Origin: Brucella intermedia LMG 3301
GTDB lineage: Bacteria > Pseudomonadota > Alphaproteobacteria > Rhizobiales > Rhizobiaceae
NCBI RefSeq assembly: GCF_000182645.1
Contig: NZ_ACQA01000001.1
Span: forward strand, 1,798,001-1,862,000
Direction: 5' to 3'
Length of the DNA: 64,000 nt
Part shown: in pieces, positions 52,510-62,446 of the stretch
How the letters are laid out: each line of letters starts with the position of its first letter
Numbering within the stretch: the stretch's first letter is position 1
Program-made: the position numbers and the translations under genes
The notes under the pieces: model-generated
What the model was told of the DNA's origin: nothing
Seen by the model: the letters and a program-made list of their open reading frames with translations, nothing else
The model's database searches: none

Positions 52510-52640
52510 AAAGTGGAGTCCTTCTGAATATCCAGATCAAGATTCACCATTTACGCTTGGCGATGTGAAGCAACCGGATTGGCAATTTTATCGGTTTGGT
52601 TTATCAGAATGTCGGTTTGGCTTTTCAAAATGGAGAAAGC
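52510..52640. promoter_or_regulatory. Divergent promoter region of arginase and Lrp regulator
   Basis: 131 bp between divergent starts. AT-rich, with repeated GTCGGTTTGGCTTT-like and ATCGGTTTGGTTTAT-like stretches near 52590-52625 that may be regulator sites. Individual promoters cannot be fixed. Confidence 0.45.
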
Positions 52641-53078
52641 ATGGACGATCTGGATGAAAAGCTGATTACGCTTTTGCGCCACAACGGGCGACGCAGCATT
52701 TCGGATATTGCTATCGATCTCGGTGTTTCGCGGGCAACCGTGCGGGCTCGCATGGAGCGGCTGGAAAATTCCGGCGATATCATCGGCTATACCGTAATCC
52801 TGCGCTCGGATGCTGTCGATCTGCCGGTGCGCGGCATCATGATGATCGAAATCGAAGGCCATGTGGCCGATCGTGTGGTCAAGGCGCTTGGCGGCTTTTC
52901 GGAAATATCGGCGATCCACACCACCAATGGCCGCTTCGATCTGGTGGTGGAACTGGGCGCTGCCACGCTCACCGATTTCGACGCTGTCCTGCGCCGCATC
53001 AGGCTGGTGCCGGGCATCAAGGCCAGCGAAACCAATCTGCTGCTGGCCACACCGCGCTCGACACGAGCAAGGCTCTGA
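52641..53078 (+). CDS. Lrp/AsnC family regulator of the arginase operon
   Basis: 145 residues. The HTH DIAIDLGVSRATVRARMERL (near 25-45) is followed by the RAM domain with VPGIKASETNLLLATP. GGAG stands before ATG 52641. Divergent position next to arginase and ornithine cyclodeaminase suggests control by arginine or ornithine, as with ArgR/BkdR-like Lrp proteins; this is inferred. Confidence 0.9.
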   Translation: MDDLDEKLITLLRHNGRRSISDIAIDLGVSRATVRARMERLENSGDIIGYTVILRSDAVDLPVRGIMMIEIEGHVADRVVKALGGFSEISAIHTTNGRFDLVVELGAATLTDFDAVLRRIRLVPGIKASETNLLLATPRSTRARL

Positions 53079-53083
53079 TAACA

Positions 53084-53109
53084 AAAACCCGGCATTTTCG
53101 CCGGGTTTT
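53084..53109. terminator. Bidirectional terminator between lrp and the reductase gene
   Basis: AAAACCCGGC and GCCGGGTTTT make a 10-bp stem with a 6-nt loop. It has A and T tracts on both sides, so it serves both converging genes. Confidence 0.88.
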
Positions 53110-53121
53110 GTATTCTCGTGA

Positions 53122-54237
53122 TCAGGCAAGCACGGGATAATCCGTATAACCCTTGGCGCCACCGCCATACATATGCTGCTGGTCGAGTTCGTTCAGCGGC
53201 GCATTGTCCTTAAGGCGACGCACGAGGTCCGGATTGGCAATGAAGGGCTTGCCGAAAGCCACGACGTCGGCGCGACCGCTTTCGACTTCCTCTTCGGCAA
53301 GCGCGCGGTCGTAACCATTATTGACCATCCACGCCGCCTTGCCTCCCGCATCGCGATAGACCTGCTTGAGACGCGCATAATCGAAGGGCTGCGGTCCCTG
53401 CTGGAAATCGCGCGGACCACCCGTCGCGCCTTCAATGATATGGACATAGGCCAGACCGTATCCCGCCAGTTTCTCGACCACATAATCGAACAGCGGCTGC
53501 GGATCGGGATCGGAGGCATCATTGGCTGGCGTGACCGGCGAAAGACGTATACCGACTTTGCCTGCACCGGCCGCCTTCGTCACGGCATCGACGACTTCAA
53601 ACAGGAAACGGGCGCGATTTTCGATCGAGCCGCCATATTCATCGGTACGGTGATTGCTGCCCGAACGGAGGAACTGGTCGATCAGGTAACCGTTGGCCGC
53701 ATGGATTTCCACGCCATCGAACCCCGCCACTTCAATCGCATCCCTCGCAGCCTTGCCGTAGGTGGCAACGATTTCCGGCAGTTCGCTCTTGTCCAGGGCG
53801 CGCGGTTCGGAGGTCGGCGCGAAGCCGCCCGTGCCGTCAGGCTGAACAAGATAGGTCTTCGACTTGGCCGTGATCGCGGAAGGCGCGACCGGCTGGCCAC
53901 CGTTCGGCTGCAAGGTGGTGTGTGAAATACGGCCCACATGCCACATCTGCACGACGATCTTGCCGCCTGCGCTGTGCACGGCGTCGGTCACGCGCTTCCA
54001 GCCAGCGAGCTGTTCGGCGGAATAGAGACCCGGAACATCGGCATAGCCCTGTCCCTGATGGCTGATCGGCGTTGCCTCGGTGATGATGAGGCCGGCACTC
54101 GCGCGCTGTTCGTAATACGTGACGTTGAGGTCGTTTGGCACGGCGCGCGGCGAACGATTGCGCGTCAGGGGGGCCATGACGATGCGGTTTGCGAGCTTGA
54201 GATCGCCTACGGTAACGGGATCGAACAATGAAGCCAT
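53122..54237 (-). CDS. nemA: Old yellow enzyme, alkene reductase (NemA-like)
   Basis: 371 residues. The FMN barrel shows RIVMAPLTRNRSPRAVPN, QMWHVGRISH, GVEIHAANGYLIDQFLR (with the His/Asn that hold substrate) and RIRLSPV-like strands. It reduces electrophilic alkenes and N-ethylmaleimide with NADPH. It lies 61 bp after an ArsR gene on the same strand. Confidence 0.93.
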   Translation of the reverse strand: MASLFDPVTVGDLKLANRIVMAPLTRNRSPRAVPNDLNVTYYEQRASAGLIITEATPISHQGQGYADVPGLYSAEQLAGWKRVTDAVHSAGGKIVVQMWHVGRISHTTLQPNGGQPVAPSAITAKSKTYLVQPDGTGGFAPTSEPRALDKSELPEIVATYGKAARDAIEVAGFDGVEIHAANGYLIDQFLRSGSNHRTDEYGGSIENRARFLFEVVDAVTKAAGAGKVGIRLSPVTPANDASDPDPQPLFDYVVEKLAGYGLAYVHIIEGATGGPRDFQQGPQPFDYARLKQVYRDAGGKAAWMVNNGYDRALAEEEVESGRADVVAFGKPFIANPDLVRRLKDNAPLNELDQQHMYGGGAKGYTDYPVLA

Positions 54238-54298
54238 GGATACATTTCCTTCAAGTGGGAAAGATTGGGCAAGTGGGAAAGGTCGGTTTCAGGATGGA

Positions 54299-54607
54299 TT
54301 AAAGATCGGAAAGGGCTTTGACGAAGGCGGCTATCGCCTCCTCGTCGCGCTTGTAGAAAGTCCATTGCCCGACGCGGTGGGGCGTGATCAGCCCCGCTTT
54401 GGTCAATACGGACAAATGGGCGGAAACGGACGACTGGGAGAGGCCGCACCGTTCGAACTGGCCCGCGCACACGCCCATCTCCAAAGGCATGTGCTGGCCG
54501 GAGAAATGATTCTCCGGCTCCTTGAGCCAGCTCAAAATGTCGAGACGCACAGGATTGGCGAGCGCTTTTAATATCTCGTCCAGAGGTATAGGCTGAACAT
54601 CCGACAT
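54299..54607 (-). CDS. ArsR-type winged-helix regulator
   Basis: 102 residues. LKALANPVRLDILSWLKEPE and CGLSQSSVSAHLSVLTKAGL are the ArsR fold. Two Cys in MGVCAGQFERCGL lie ahead of the recognition helix and could sense electrophiles or oxidants, which fits the reductase downstream. ATG 54607 has GAGG 8 nt upstream. Confidence 0.88.
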   Translation of the reverse strand: MSDVQPIPLDEILKALANPVRLDILSWLKEPENHFSGQHMPLEMGVCAGQFERCGLSQSSVSAHLSVLTKAGLITPHRVGQWTFYKRDEEAIAAFVKALSDL

Positions 54608-54811
54608 CGCAGTCACCTCGCTGATCTTCCAATGCGTATCGTCATTACCCGATATAAGTATTGCTAAAATCCGATTTAAAAAGATGCGGGCAGTTCACAT
54701 CGCCGTGAACACGAACGCTGACGCCTTTCCTGTGGAACATCGATACTGCCTTGATTGCGCCGAACCGGCATCCGATTATGTTCGGCGCGACTATTAAGAA
54801 ATGGAAGTTAC

Positions 54812-57115
54812 ATGGCCGATATTACCAAGCGCATTGCCGGGATCATCGCGGCGGAAATCAACGCAAAACCGGATCAGGCGCTCGCCGCCATCGGCCTGCT
54901 GGATGAAGGCGCGACCGTGCCTTTCGTTGCCCGCTACCGTAAGGAAGTCACCGGCGGCCTTGACGATACGCAGCTGCGCCAGCTTTCCGAACGCCTCGCC
55001 TATCTGCGCGAACTGGAAGCCCGTCGCGCTTCGATCCTGGAATCGATTGGCGGTCAGGGAAAACTGACGCCTGAGCTGGAGCTGAAGATCGCAGGCGTCG
55101 CAACCAAGGCCGAGCTTGAAGATCTTTATCTGCCCTATAAGCCGAAGCGCCGCACCAAGGCGGAAATCGCCCGTGAGCGTGGCCTCGGTCCGCTTGCCGA
55201 GGCCATTCTGACGGACCGCAAGCTTGTGCCTGTCGAAATCGCGGCGCAATACATCACCGCCGATGTTCCCGACGTAAAGGCAGCGCTCGATGGCGCACGC
55301 GACATCATTGCCGAAGGCTTTGCCGAAAACGCCGAGCTGATCGGCAATCTGCGCAACTATCTCAAGGAACGCGCAGTTCTCCGCTCCCGGGTTGTCGATG
55401 GCAAAGAGGCCGCTGGCGCGAAGTTCTCCGACTATTTCGACCATTCCGAACGTTGGGCAAATGTTGCGGGCCACCGGGCCCTCGCCATGCTGCGCGGGCG
55501 CAACGAGGACTTTCTGTCGCTCGACATCGAGATCGACGCCGACGATACCGCGCCTGTGAAGCCGGTCGAACGCAAGATCGCCGCCGCCTATAATATCGGC
55601 GGAACGCTTCCCGGCGACCGCTGGCTGATGGAAGTTGCAGGCTGGGCATGGCGCGTGAAACTTTCGCTGTCGCTGTCGCTCGATCTGATGCGCGACCTGC
55701 GCGAGCGTGCCGAAGAAGAGGCCATCAATGTCTTCGCCCGCAACCTCAAGGATCTGCTGCTCGCAGCGCCTGCCGGTTCGCGCGCCACGATGGGGCTTGA
55801 TCCGGGCATCCGCACCGGGGTCAAGGTCGCGGTGGTCGACGGTACAGGCAAGTTGCTCGACACGACGACGGTCTACCCTTTTCCACCAAAGAACGACGTG
55901 CGGGGCACACAAGCCGAACTTGCAAGCCTGATCCGCAAGCATAAGGTCGAATTGATCGCCATTGGCAACGGCACCGGCAGCCGCGAAACCGAGCGGCTTG
56001 TCATCGACATGCTTTCCGACATGCCGGCACCAAAACCGCTGAAAGTCATCGTGTCGGAAGCAGGCGCATCGGTCTATTCAGCATCCGAAACCGCAGCCGC
56101 CGAATTCCCGCAGCTCGACGTGTCGCTGCGCGGCGCCGTTTCCATTGCGCGGCGTCTGCAGGACCCGCTGGCCGAGCTCGTTAAGATCGAGCCGAAATCC
56201 ATCGGTGTTGGCCAGTACCAGCACGATGTCGATCAATCCCGCCTGGCGCGTTCGCTCGATGCAGTGGTCGAAGACGCCGTGAACGCGGTCGGCGTCGATC
56301 TCAATACGGCTTCCGCTTCATTGCTGGCGCGTGTCTCGGGTCTGGGAAAGTCGCTCGCCGAGGCAATCGTGGCGCACCGCGATGAAGCCGGAGCCTTCAA
56401 GAACCGCAAGGAACTGTTGAAGGTCGCACGTCTCGGCAACCGCGCTTTCGAACAATGCGCAGGCTTCCTGCGCATTTCCAACGGCACGGAGCCGCTCGAT
56501 GCCTCCTCCGTTCACCCGGAAGCCTATGGCGTCGCCAAGAAAATCGTCGCCGCTTGCGGTCGCGATGTGCGCAGCCTCATGGGCGACAGCGCAGCGCTGA
56601 AGGCACTTGATCCGCGTCTTTTTGTCGATGAGCGTTTCGGTCTGCCGACCGTGCGTGACATCATTGCCGAACTTGACAAGCCGGGCCGGGATCCGCGCCC
56701 GGAGTTCAAGACCGCGACCTTTGCCGATGGCATTGATGACATCAAGGACTTGAAGCCCGGCATGCTGCTTGAAGGAACGGTGACCAATGTCGCGGCCTTC
56801 GGTGCATTCGTTGATATCGGCGTGCACCAGGACGGACTTGTCCATGTTTCGCAGCTTGCGGACCGTTTCGTCAAAGCCCCTCATGAAGTAGTCAAGGCTG
56901 GCGATGTGGTGAAGGTGCGCGTGACTGAAGTGGATGTGCCTCGCAAGCGCATCGGCCTGACGATGAGAAAGGACGGCGGCGAAGCCCCTGCCCCACGCGG
57001 GAATGCAGGCCGAGATCAGCGACCCGCCAAGAACTTCGCGCCGCAACGCAAACAGGAGCAGCCATCGACCGGCGGCTTCGGCGCCGCATTGCTGGAAGCG
57101 ATGAAGAAGAAATAG
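54812..57115 (+). CDS. tex: Tex, S1-domain transcription accessory protein
   Basis: 767 residues. N-terminal HTH region, the YqgF nuclease-like domain with [20 protein letters not shown] near 330, helix-hairpin-helix with [20 protein letters not shown], and the C-terminal S1 domain ([20 protein letters not shown]). The tail is Arg/Pro/Gln-rich. ATG 54812 follows GGAAG. It binds nucleic acids and RNA polymerase. Confidence 0.96.
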   Translation: MADITKRIAGIIAAEINAKPDQALAAIGLLDEGATVPFVARYRKEVTGGLDDTQLRQLSERLAYLRELEARRASILESIGGQGKLTPELELKIAGVATKAELEDLYLPYKPKRRTKAEIARERGLGPLAEAILTDRKLVPVEIAAQYITADVPDVKAALDGARDIIAEGFAENAELIGNLRNYLKERAVLRSRVVDGKEAAGAKFSDYFDHSERWANVAGHRALAMLRGRNEDFLSLDIEIDADDTAPVKPVERKIAAAYNIGGTLPGDRWLMEVAGWAWRVKLSLSLSLDLMRDLRERAEEEAINVFARNLKDLLLAAPAGSRATMGLDPGIRTGVKVAVVDGTGKLLDTTTVYPFPPKNDVRGTQAELASLIRKHKVELIAIGNGTGSRETERLVIDMLSDMPAPKPLKVIVSEAGASVYSASETAAAEFPQLDVSLRGAVSIARRLQDPLAELVKIEPKSIGVGQYQHDVDQSRLARSLDAVVEDAVNAVGVDLNTASASLLARVSGLGKSLAEAIVAHRDEAGAFKNRKELLKVARLGNRAFEQCAGFLRISNGTEPLDASSVHPEAYGVAKKIVAACGRDVRSLMGDSAALKALDPRLFVDERFGLPTVRDIIAELDKPGRDPRPEFKTATFADGIDDIKDLKPGMLLEGTVTNVAAFGAFVDIGVHQDGLVHVSQLADRFVKAPHEVVKAGDVVKVRVTEVDVPRKRIGLTMRKDGGEAPAPRGNAGRDQRPAKNFAPQRKQEQPSTGGFGAALLEAMKKK

Positions 57116-57125
57116 AAAACAGCGA

Positions 57126-57155
57126 ACGGCTTTTACGAACTTATGTAAAAGCCGT
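57126..57155. terminator. Terminator hairpin between tex and the acyltransferase
   Basis: ACGGCTTTTAC (57126-57136) pairs with GTAAAAGCCGT (57145-57155) around an 8-nt loop. Symmetric A/T tracts within the stem allow use from both sides. Confidence 0.65.
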
Positions 57156-58240
57156 CAGCTTGCTGCTGGTTGCAAGGGGCGATGGATTTGCCCTGAAATC
57201 CTTCGACCAACGGCAATCATCGGCTTTTCCACATAGCGATACGTTAAGATCGAAACCGCCAAGGATGCAATCACGCACAATGCCATTGTGATGAGATCGC
57301 TTATAGCGCCTGTCGGCGGCAGGAGCAGGTAGATCGTCCAGCAGACCGGAACGTGAAACAGATAGATCGAATAACTTATCTCACCGGTTGAGGATAAAAG
57401 CTTGGATTGCGGTCTCATCGTCCAGAGTGACAGAAGAAAGACGGAATAAGCAGCAAGATAAGATGCAATGACAGGCAATTTTCCCACGATGAAAAACGTG
57501 TCGTTTCGAGCAAGGGAAAAGTCTCCAATCGAGACAATGATGCCCATTTGTACAATAATCAGCACCAGAGCCGCCGATAAGGTGCCCCTTTCTTTCTCAA
57601 TGACGGTAAGACGAAGCAATAATCCGCAAAACAGGAACGATAGATGAAGCCCGATATATACAACGGGCAGATTGATGCCGAGAGAACGTAGCAGGATCGG
57701 TCCCCCCGTTGAAAGCGCCAACAATAATCCGGCAGCCAAGATCAGCATCGGTTGGCGCAAAATTCCAGCCATGAAGGCCACGGCGATCAAGATATAGAAG
57801 ATTAGTTCGATAAAAAGCGTCCAGTAAACGCCAGAAAGCCAAGGCTGTCCGAATGCATTCGCCGCCATTGTCGCATTGGCTAGCAGCGTTTTCAGTTCAG
57901 GGGCACCGCCCGTAAACACCAGATAACCATACATGAAAATCAAAGACAGCCAGAACGCCGGGTAAAGACGGAAAAAACGTCCGATTGCAAATCGTCTGAT
58001 CGGCTGCAGCTGGTCGCTCTTGATACTGAAAGGCACCACAAAACCGCTGATCAGGAAAAACAATACAACGCCAAAACGGCCAAAATCGAAACTGGAAATT
58101 ATTGAGTTAAGAGAACCAATCAGGGTCGTATTCTGATTTGACGCCTCTCGGAGAAAGTCGCCAAGAATGTGATGAAACAAAACTGATATAGCCGCGATTG
58201 CACGCAAGCCATCGATATTGGAAAACCGCCCTGCCCCCAT
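57155..58240 (-). CDS. Acyltransferase 3 family membrane protein (OafA-like)
   Basis: 361 residues with about ten membrane helices. NIDGLRAIAAISVLFHH at the start has the catalytic His of the family, then IGRFFRLYPAFWLS (RxxR motif) follows. Such proteins O-acetylate sugars of lipopolysaccharide or exopolysaccharide. GGAG precedes ATG 58240. Confidence 0.9.
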   Translation of the reverse strand: MGAGRFSNIDGLRAIAAISVLFHHILGDFLREASNQNTTLIGSLNSIISSFDFGRFGVVLFFLISGFVVPFSIKSDQLQPIRRFAIGRFFRLYPAFWLSLIFMYGYLVFTGGAPELKTLLANATMAANAFGQPWLSGVYWTLFIELIFYILIAVAFMAGILRQPMLILAAGLLLALSTGGPILLRSLGINLPVVYIGLHLSFLFCGLLLRLTVIEKERGTLSAALVLIIVQMGIIVSIGDFSLARNDTFFIVGKLPVIASYLAAYSVFLLSLWTMRPQSKLLSSTGEISYSIYLFHVPVCWTIYLLLPPTGAISDLITMALCVIASLAVSILTYRYVEKPMIAVGRRISGQIHRPLQPAAS

Positions 58241-58314
58241 GTTTCTCCAGAGCCCCCACACGAAACATCGTATCTGGCATATATCAGTATATTTTACACT
58301 ACAAGTTGAATATC

Positions 58315-59430
58315 CTAAATCTTGTTACCTATCGGAAAGCCGGTTGAGGCTTTTCTCACCGGCATGTCAGCGGTGGGAATGATCCAGCCGTTGCGGATGG
58401 CGACGCGTACCTCATCGCCCTCTTCCAGCCGCACGGGATCGCGCACCTCGAAATGCAGATGAATATCCGGCTTCGCGACCGACGATGCCTCAATGCGCGA
58501 ACCGCCGCCTCGATAAACCGAGCGCTTGACCCGCACGGGAATGCCGCCGGTTTCGGTCAATGTCAGGTCCTCTGCCCGAACGCAGAGCTGCGCATTGGCG
58601 CGTGGCATTTCCGTGCCTGAACAACGCACCTGTGCGCGGCTGCCCAACACCAGCGCTTCGCAATGTCCCGCTTGTGCAAAGGATACGACCTCCGCAGGCA
58701 ATACCATGCCGTGCGCGATGAAGGACGCGACCATTGCGCTCGCCGGCTCCTCATAGAGTTTGCGTGGCGTGTCGAACTGCTGCAGCCTGCCATGGTCCAG
58801 CACCGCAATCCGGTCGGCGAGCGCCATGGCCTCAGCCTGATCGTGGGTGATGTAAATGATCGTGGTGCCCGTGCGCTTGTGAAACGCCGCAAACTCGTCT
58901 TCCATCGACGCCCGCAGATGCACGTCGAGATTGGCGAGAGGTTCGTCGAAAAGGACGAGAGACGGTGCAGCCACCAGACAGCGAGCCAGCGCGACACGCT
59001 GCCGCTGACCGCCCGAAAGATTGGCCGGACGGCGATCACCAAAACCGGCGAGATCGACGAGCGCCAGCGCCTCGTTCACGCGGCGTTCCCGCTCGGCCCT
59101 GGCAACCTTTGCCACCCGCAGGCTGTAACCGACATTTTCGGCCACGGTCATATGCGGCCAGAGCGCATAATTCTGGAAGACGATACCGACCTGCCGCTTT
59201 TCGGGCGGCACGCTGCCACCAATATGAGAAACGCGGCTGTCACCAATATGGATTTCACCGCCATCGACATCTTCAAATCCCGCGATCATGCGAAGAAGCG
59301 TGGTCTTGCCGCAGCCCGACGGTCCGAGAATGGCAACAAACTCGCCATCCTTCACATCGAGAGACACGCCGGACAAGGCCTGAAACTCATTGAAGCTCTT
59401 GGAAACAGAAGCGATTTTCAGTCGCGCCAT
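58315..59430 (-). CDS. ABC transporter ATP-binding protein (FbpC/PotA type)
   Basis: 371 residues. Walker A GPSGCGKTTLL, signature LSGGQRQRVALAR, Walker B LVLFDEPLANLD and H-loop ITHDQAEA are intact, with a TOBE domain from about 245. It overlaps the permease by 13 bases, as part of the SBP-permease-ATPase operon. Confidence 0.93.
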   Translation of the reverse strand: MARLKIASVSKSFNEFQALSGVSLDVKDGEFVAILGPSGCGKTTLLRMIAGFEDVDGGEIHIGDSRVSHIGGSVPPEKRQVGIVFQNYALWPHMTVAENVGYSLRVAKVARAERERRVNEALALVDLAGFGDRRPANLSGGQRQRVALARCLVAAPSLVLFDEPLANLDVHLRASMEDEFAAFHKRTGTTIIYITHDQAEAMALADRIAVLDHGRLQQFDTPRKLYEEPASAMVASFIAHGMVLPAEVVSFAQAGHCEALVLGSRAQVRCSGTEMPRANAQLCVRAEDLTLTETGGIPVRVKRSVYRGGGSRIEASSVAKPDIHLHFEVRDPVRLEEGDEVRVAIRNGWIIPTADMPVRKASTGFPIGNKI

Positions 59431-61118
59431 GGCAGCACTCCGTTTGGAAGACGCCGCGCAAACAGATTGGTTGCAAGCATCAGCATGAATGTCACCGCAA
59501 CAGCCAGCATGGAAATGGCTGCCGCATAGGCGGAATCGCCCGCCTGTTCGAAAGAAAACATCACCACGCCCAGCGTTTCCGATCCCGACGCCCAGAGAAG
59601 CGCTGAAACCGTCAACTCACAGAAAGCGGTCATGAAGATGAGCACGCCGCCCGCGAGCGTCGCCGGTGCGACGAGGGGAAATATAATGGTCCGCAGGCGA
59701 TAGAAAAGCCCCGCGCCTGCAACACGCGCGGCCTCCTCCATCGCACGGTCGATCTGATGCAACCCGGCGACCGTCGGCCGCAGAGCCAGCACGAAGAAGC
59801 GCGCAAGATAGGCAAACAGGATGATCCAGAGCGTGTTGTAAAGACTGACGCCAATCACCGGCAGCGGTTTCAAAAACAGTAGCAGACAGGCAATGGCCAG
59901 CACCACGCCCGGCAGAGCATACGGCATTTCGGCTGCAAAATTGAGGATCGGCGTCCAGCGACGCTTGCGCCATGCCAGCATATAGGCAAGCGGAACGGCG
60001 ATCAGCACAGCGAAGAACGCTGCCGACAGTGACAGGACCACGCTATTGCGAAACGCGCGCGCGGCACCGGCATGTTCCATAAGGACGAAGCGGAAATTTT
60101 CGACTGTCGCGGTCGCAAAGGTCAGCGGCACGCCGTAAGCCGGAACCAGAGCGGAAAGCGTGAGCCCGATCAGCGGCAGGAAAAGTACGACCACGATCAG
60201 CAGCCAGGCCGAGGCTTCCACCGGCACGCGCCAGCGGCCAAGCGCAAAGGGAGCGGCTGGCAGAGACGTCGAGACAATGCGGAAATCACGTCTGCGGGAC
60301 GCATATTCCTGCGCAGCAATGCCAGCCATGGCAATGAGGCCGATCAGCACGGACAGCACGGCGACACCGGAAAGCACAGACGGGCCGCCGCCCGCAAGAC
60401 GCTGATAAATCAGCGTCGGCAAAACCAGATAATTCGACGGTATGCCGAGAAATGCCGGAATGCCGAAATTCCCCACGCAGGAAACGAAGGCCAACGCGGC
60501 AGCACCGATAATCGACGGCGTCATCAGCGGCAGGATGATGGTGCGTAACACGGTCCATTTGCCGGCACCGGCGCTAAGTCCCGCTTCCACCAGTTCGCGT
60601 GGCAGTTTGCGCAAACCTGCGCGCACGATCAGGAAAACCAGCGGGCCGTATTGCACACCCAGCAAAAAGATGATGCCCCAGACGGAATAGAGCGGGTTGC
60701 GGCTGCCAAGCGGCGGCGCCAATCCCACAATCTTGAGGAACTGGCTTGAAGGCCCGAAAAGCTGGAGCCAAGCCAGCGCCGTTACTTGCGGAGCGATCAA
60801 AAGTGGAGTGACGTAGAAAAGCACGAAGACATTGCGGCCGCGCATGTTTGTCAGCCCGACGAGCAATGCCGCGACAATGCCGAACACCAGCGCCAGCAAG
60901 GTTCCGCCAATGCCGATCTGCAACGAATGCCATGTCGCAACCCAGGTCGACTGGCTTCCGAGTGTCTCCACCAGCGCCGAAGTCGAAAACTGCCCCTGCG
61001 GCGCGACCAGTTCGACCAGCAGCCTGCCCATCGGCAGAAGCGACAGAACCGCCACGATCAGTGTTATGCCAGCAATCAGGGCCGCATCGCGGCCCTGAAG
61101 GTCTCTCATGATGCGCAT
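59418..61118 (-). CDS. ABC transporter permease, fused two-domain FbpB type
   Basis: 566 residues with about twelve membrane helices in two homologous halves, each with an EAA loop (VEAGLSAGAGKWTVLRTIILP and EEAARVAGAGLFYRLRTIIFP). Fused permeases are usual for ferric or aminoethylphosphonate uptake systems. Confidence 0.93.
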   Translation of the reverse strand: MRIMRDLQGRDAALIAGITLIVAVLSLLPMGRLLVELVAPQGQFSTSALVETLGSQSTWVATWHSLQIGIGGTLLALVFGIVAALLVGLTNMRGRNVFVLFYVTPLLIAPQVTALAWLQLFGPSSQFLKIVGLAPPLGSRNPLYSVWGIIFLLGVQYGPLVFLIVRAGLRKLPRELVEAGLSAGAGKWTVLRTIILPLMTPSIIGAAALAFVSCVGNFGIPAFLGIPSNYLVLPTLIYQRLAGGGPSVLSGVAVLSVLIGLIAMAGIAAQEYASRRRDFRIVSTSLPAAPFALGRWRVPVEASAWLLIVVVLFLPLIGLTLSALVPAYGVPLTFATATVENFRFVLMEHAGAARAFRNSVVLSLSAAFFAVLIAVPLAYMLAWRKRRWTPILNFAAEMPYALPGVVLAIACLLLFLKPLPVIGVSLYNTLWIILFAYLARFFVLALRPTVAGLHQIDRAMEEAARVAGAGLFYRLRTIIFPLVAPATLAGGVLIFMTAFCELTVSALLWASGSETLGVVMFSFEQAGDSAYAAAISMLAVAVTFMLMLATNLFARRLPNGVLPWRD

Positions 61119-61127
61119 CGAGATGCC

Positions 61128-62108
61128 TTATCCGCCAAACAGCTCGGAGAACTGCTTCTTGTCGGCATCAGTCTGATCGAGAACCTTCTGGGTGTCGATA
61201 GACATGATGTTGATCTTGGTGCCTTCCGGCAGCCAGGCAGGACGGCCAACACCTTCCTTGGCAGGCAGATAACCCTGCTCGAGCGCCAGCTTCTGGCCGT
61301 CATCCGACAGGATGAAATCCACGAACTTCTTGGCGCCATCGACATTCTTGGCGGTTGCCATGATCGCGACCGGTTCAGTCACCGCGGGCACGCCTTCCGA
61401 CGGGAATACGAACTCAACCGGCGAACCCTTGGCCTTGGCATTGAGCGCCATGAAGTCAACGAGAATGCCATATGGCTTTTCGCCACTCGCAACCGACTTC
61501 AGCACAGCGCCATTGCCTTTGACGCTTGCCAGCTCGTTGGCCTTGAGGTTCTTGAAGTAATCCCAGCCCAAATTCTTGTTGAGCGCGAAGCCGCTCAGCA
61601 GATAGGCGGCAGCGCCGGAGTAAAGCGGGCTCGGCATGACAACCTGACCCTTGTAGTCGGCCTTGGCAAGATCGGCCCAATGTTCAGGCTTCTGTGACGC
61701 GCCTGTGTTGTACGCTATGCCGGTGGTGATCAGTTTGGAACCGAAATAAGTCTTGTCGGCATCGTAGCTATCTGCGGCGAAACCATCGACCTTGGCCTCT
61801 GGATAAGCAAGCAAGCGCTTGTCCTTCTTGAGGCCTTCCATCGTCACCGCATCCGCAATGAGAAGAACGTCGGGCTGCGGTGCGCCAGCCGCAAATTCGG
61901 CAGCAAGCTTGGTGAGGAGTTCGCTCGTGCCCGAGCGGAAAATCTGCACATCCGTATCGGGATTGGCCTTGCGGAACGCTTCAACCGTCTTGGTCGCATC
62001 CGCTTCCGGCTGCGAGGTATAAAGCGTCAGCGTATCGGCCTGCGCCACGGCGATGGAAAGAGCAAGAAGCGCAGGTACGACAGCGGCCCGCTTCAACATC
62101 TTGTTCAT
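61128..62108 (-). CDS. Periplasmic substrate-binding protein of Fbp/AEP-type ABC transporter
   Basis: 326 residues with signal peptide (AAVVPALLALSIAVAQA). The fold reads LTLYTSQPEADATKTVEAFR and IAYNTGASQKPEHWADL. The ligand loop has SPLYSGAAAYLL; I see no adjacent Tyr pair as in ferric-binding FbpA, so iron is not assured and 2-aminoethylphosphonate or another solute is possible. ATG 62108 has GGAG upstream. Confidence 0.88.
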   Translation of the reverse strand: MNKMLKRAAVVPALLALSIAVAQADTLTLYTSQPEADATKTVEAFRKANPDTDVQIFRSGTSELLTKLAAEFAAGAPQPDVLLIADAVTMEGLKKDKRLLAYPEAKVDGFAADSYDADKTYFGSKLITTGIAYNTGASQKPEHWADLAKADYKGQVVMPSPLYSGAAAYLLSGFALNKNLGWDYFKNLKANELASVKGNGAVLKSVASGEKPYGILVDFMALNAKAKGSPVEFVFPSEGVPAVTEPVAIMATAKNVDGAKKFVDFILSDDGQKLALEQGYLPAKEGVGRPAWLPEGTKINIMSIDTQKVLDQTDADKKQFSELFGG

Positions 62109-62281
62109 GGGATTCGCTCCTCGAATTTCTGTGTAATGTTCGCCAGCATGACCAGCGATGCCGGTGCGATCCTGACGCGTGCGAAGTGATAACGCGCAGA
62201 TACTGCCATGGCGATAGGCACGTTCATTTCCATTCATGGTGCACCTGTCAAACATCCTGCAACGTGAAACCGGAAAAGCAA

Positions 62282-62316
62282 AAGCCTTCCGGCGGAATCA
62301 TTCCATCGGAAGGCTT
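62282..62316 (-). terminator. Rho-independent terminator of the FAD oxidase gene
   Basis: AAGCCTTCCG and CGGAAGGCTT form a 10-bp stem with a 15-nt loop. On the minus strand it is followed by TTGCTTTTCC. It separates the oxidase from the transporter operon. Confidence 0.75.
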
Positions 62317-62446
62317 GTAAGGCATTGAGGCAGTTGCCGAACAGCCATCCGTTTCTCCTGATTTGGAGAGATGCGGATGGCATTAGAGGAATTGCACTGC
62401 GGTTTTATGACAGCCGCAACCTATCCCCGGCGAACCGTTCGGCAGA

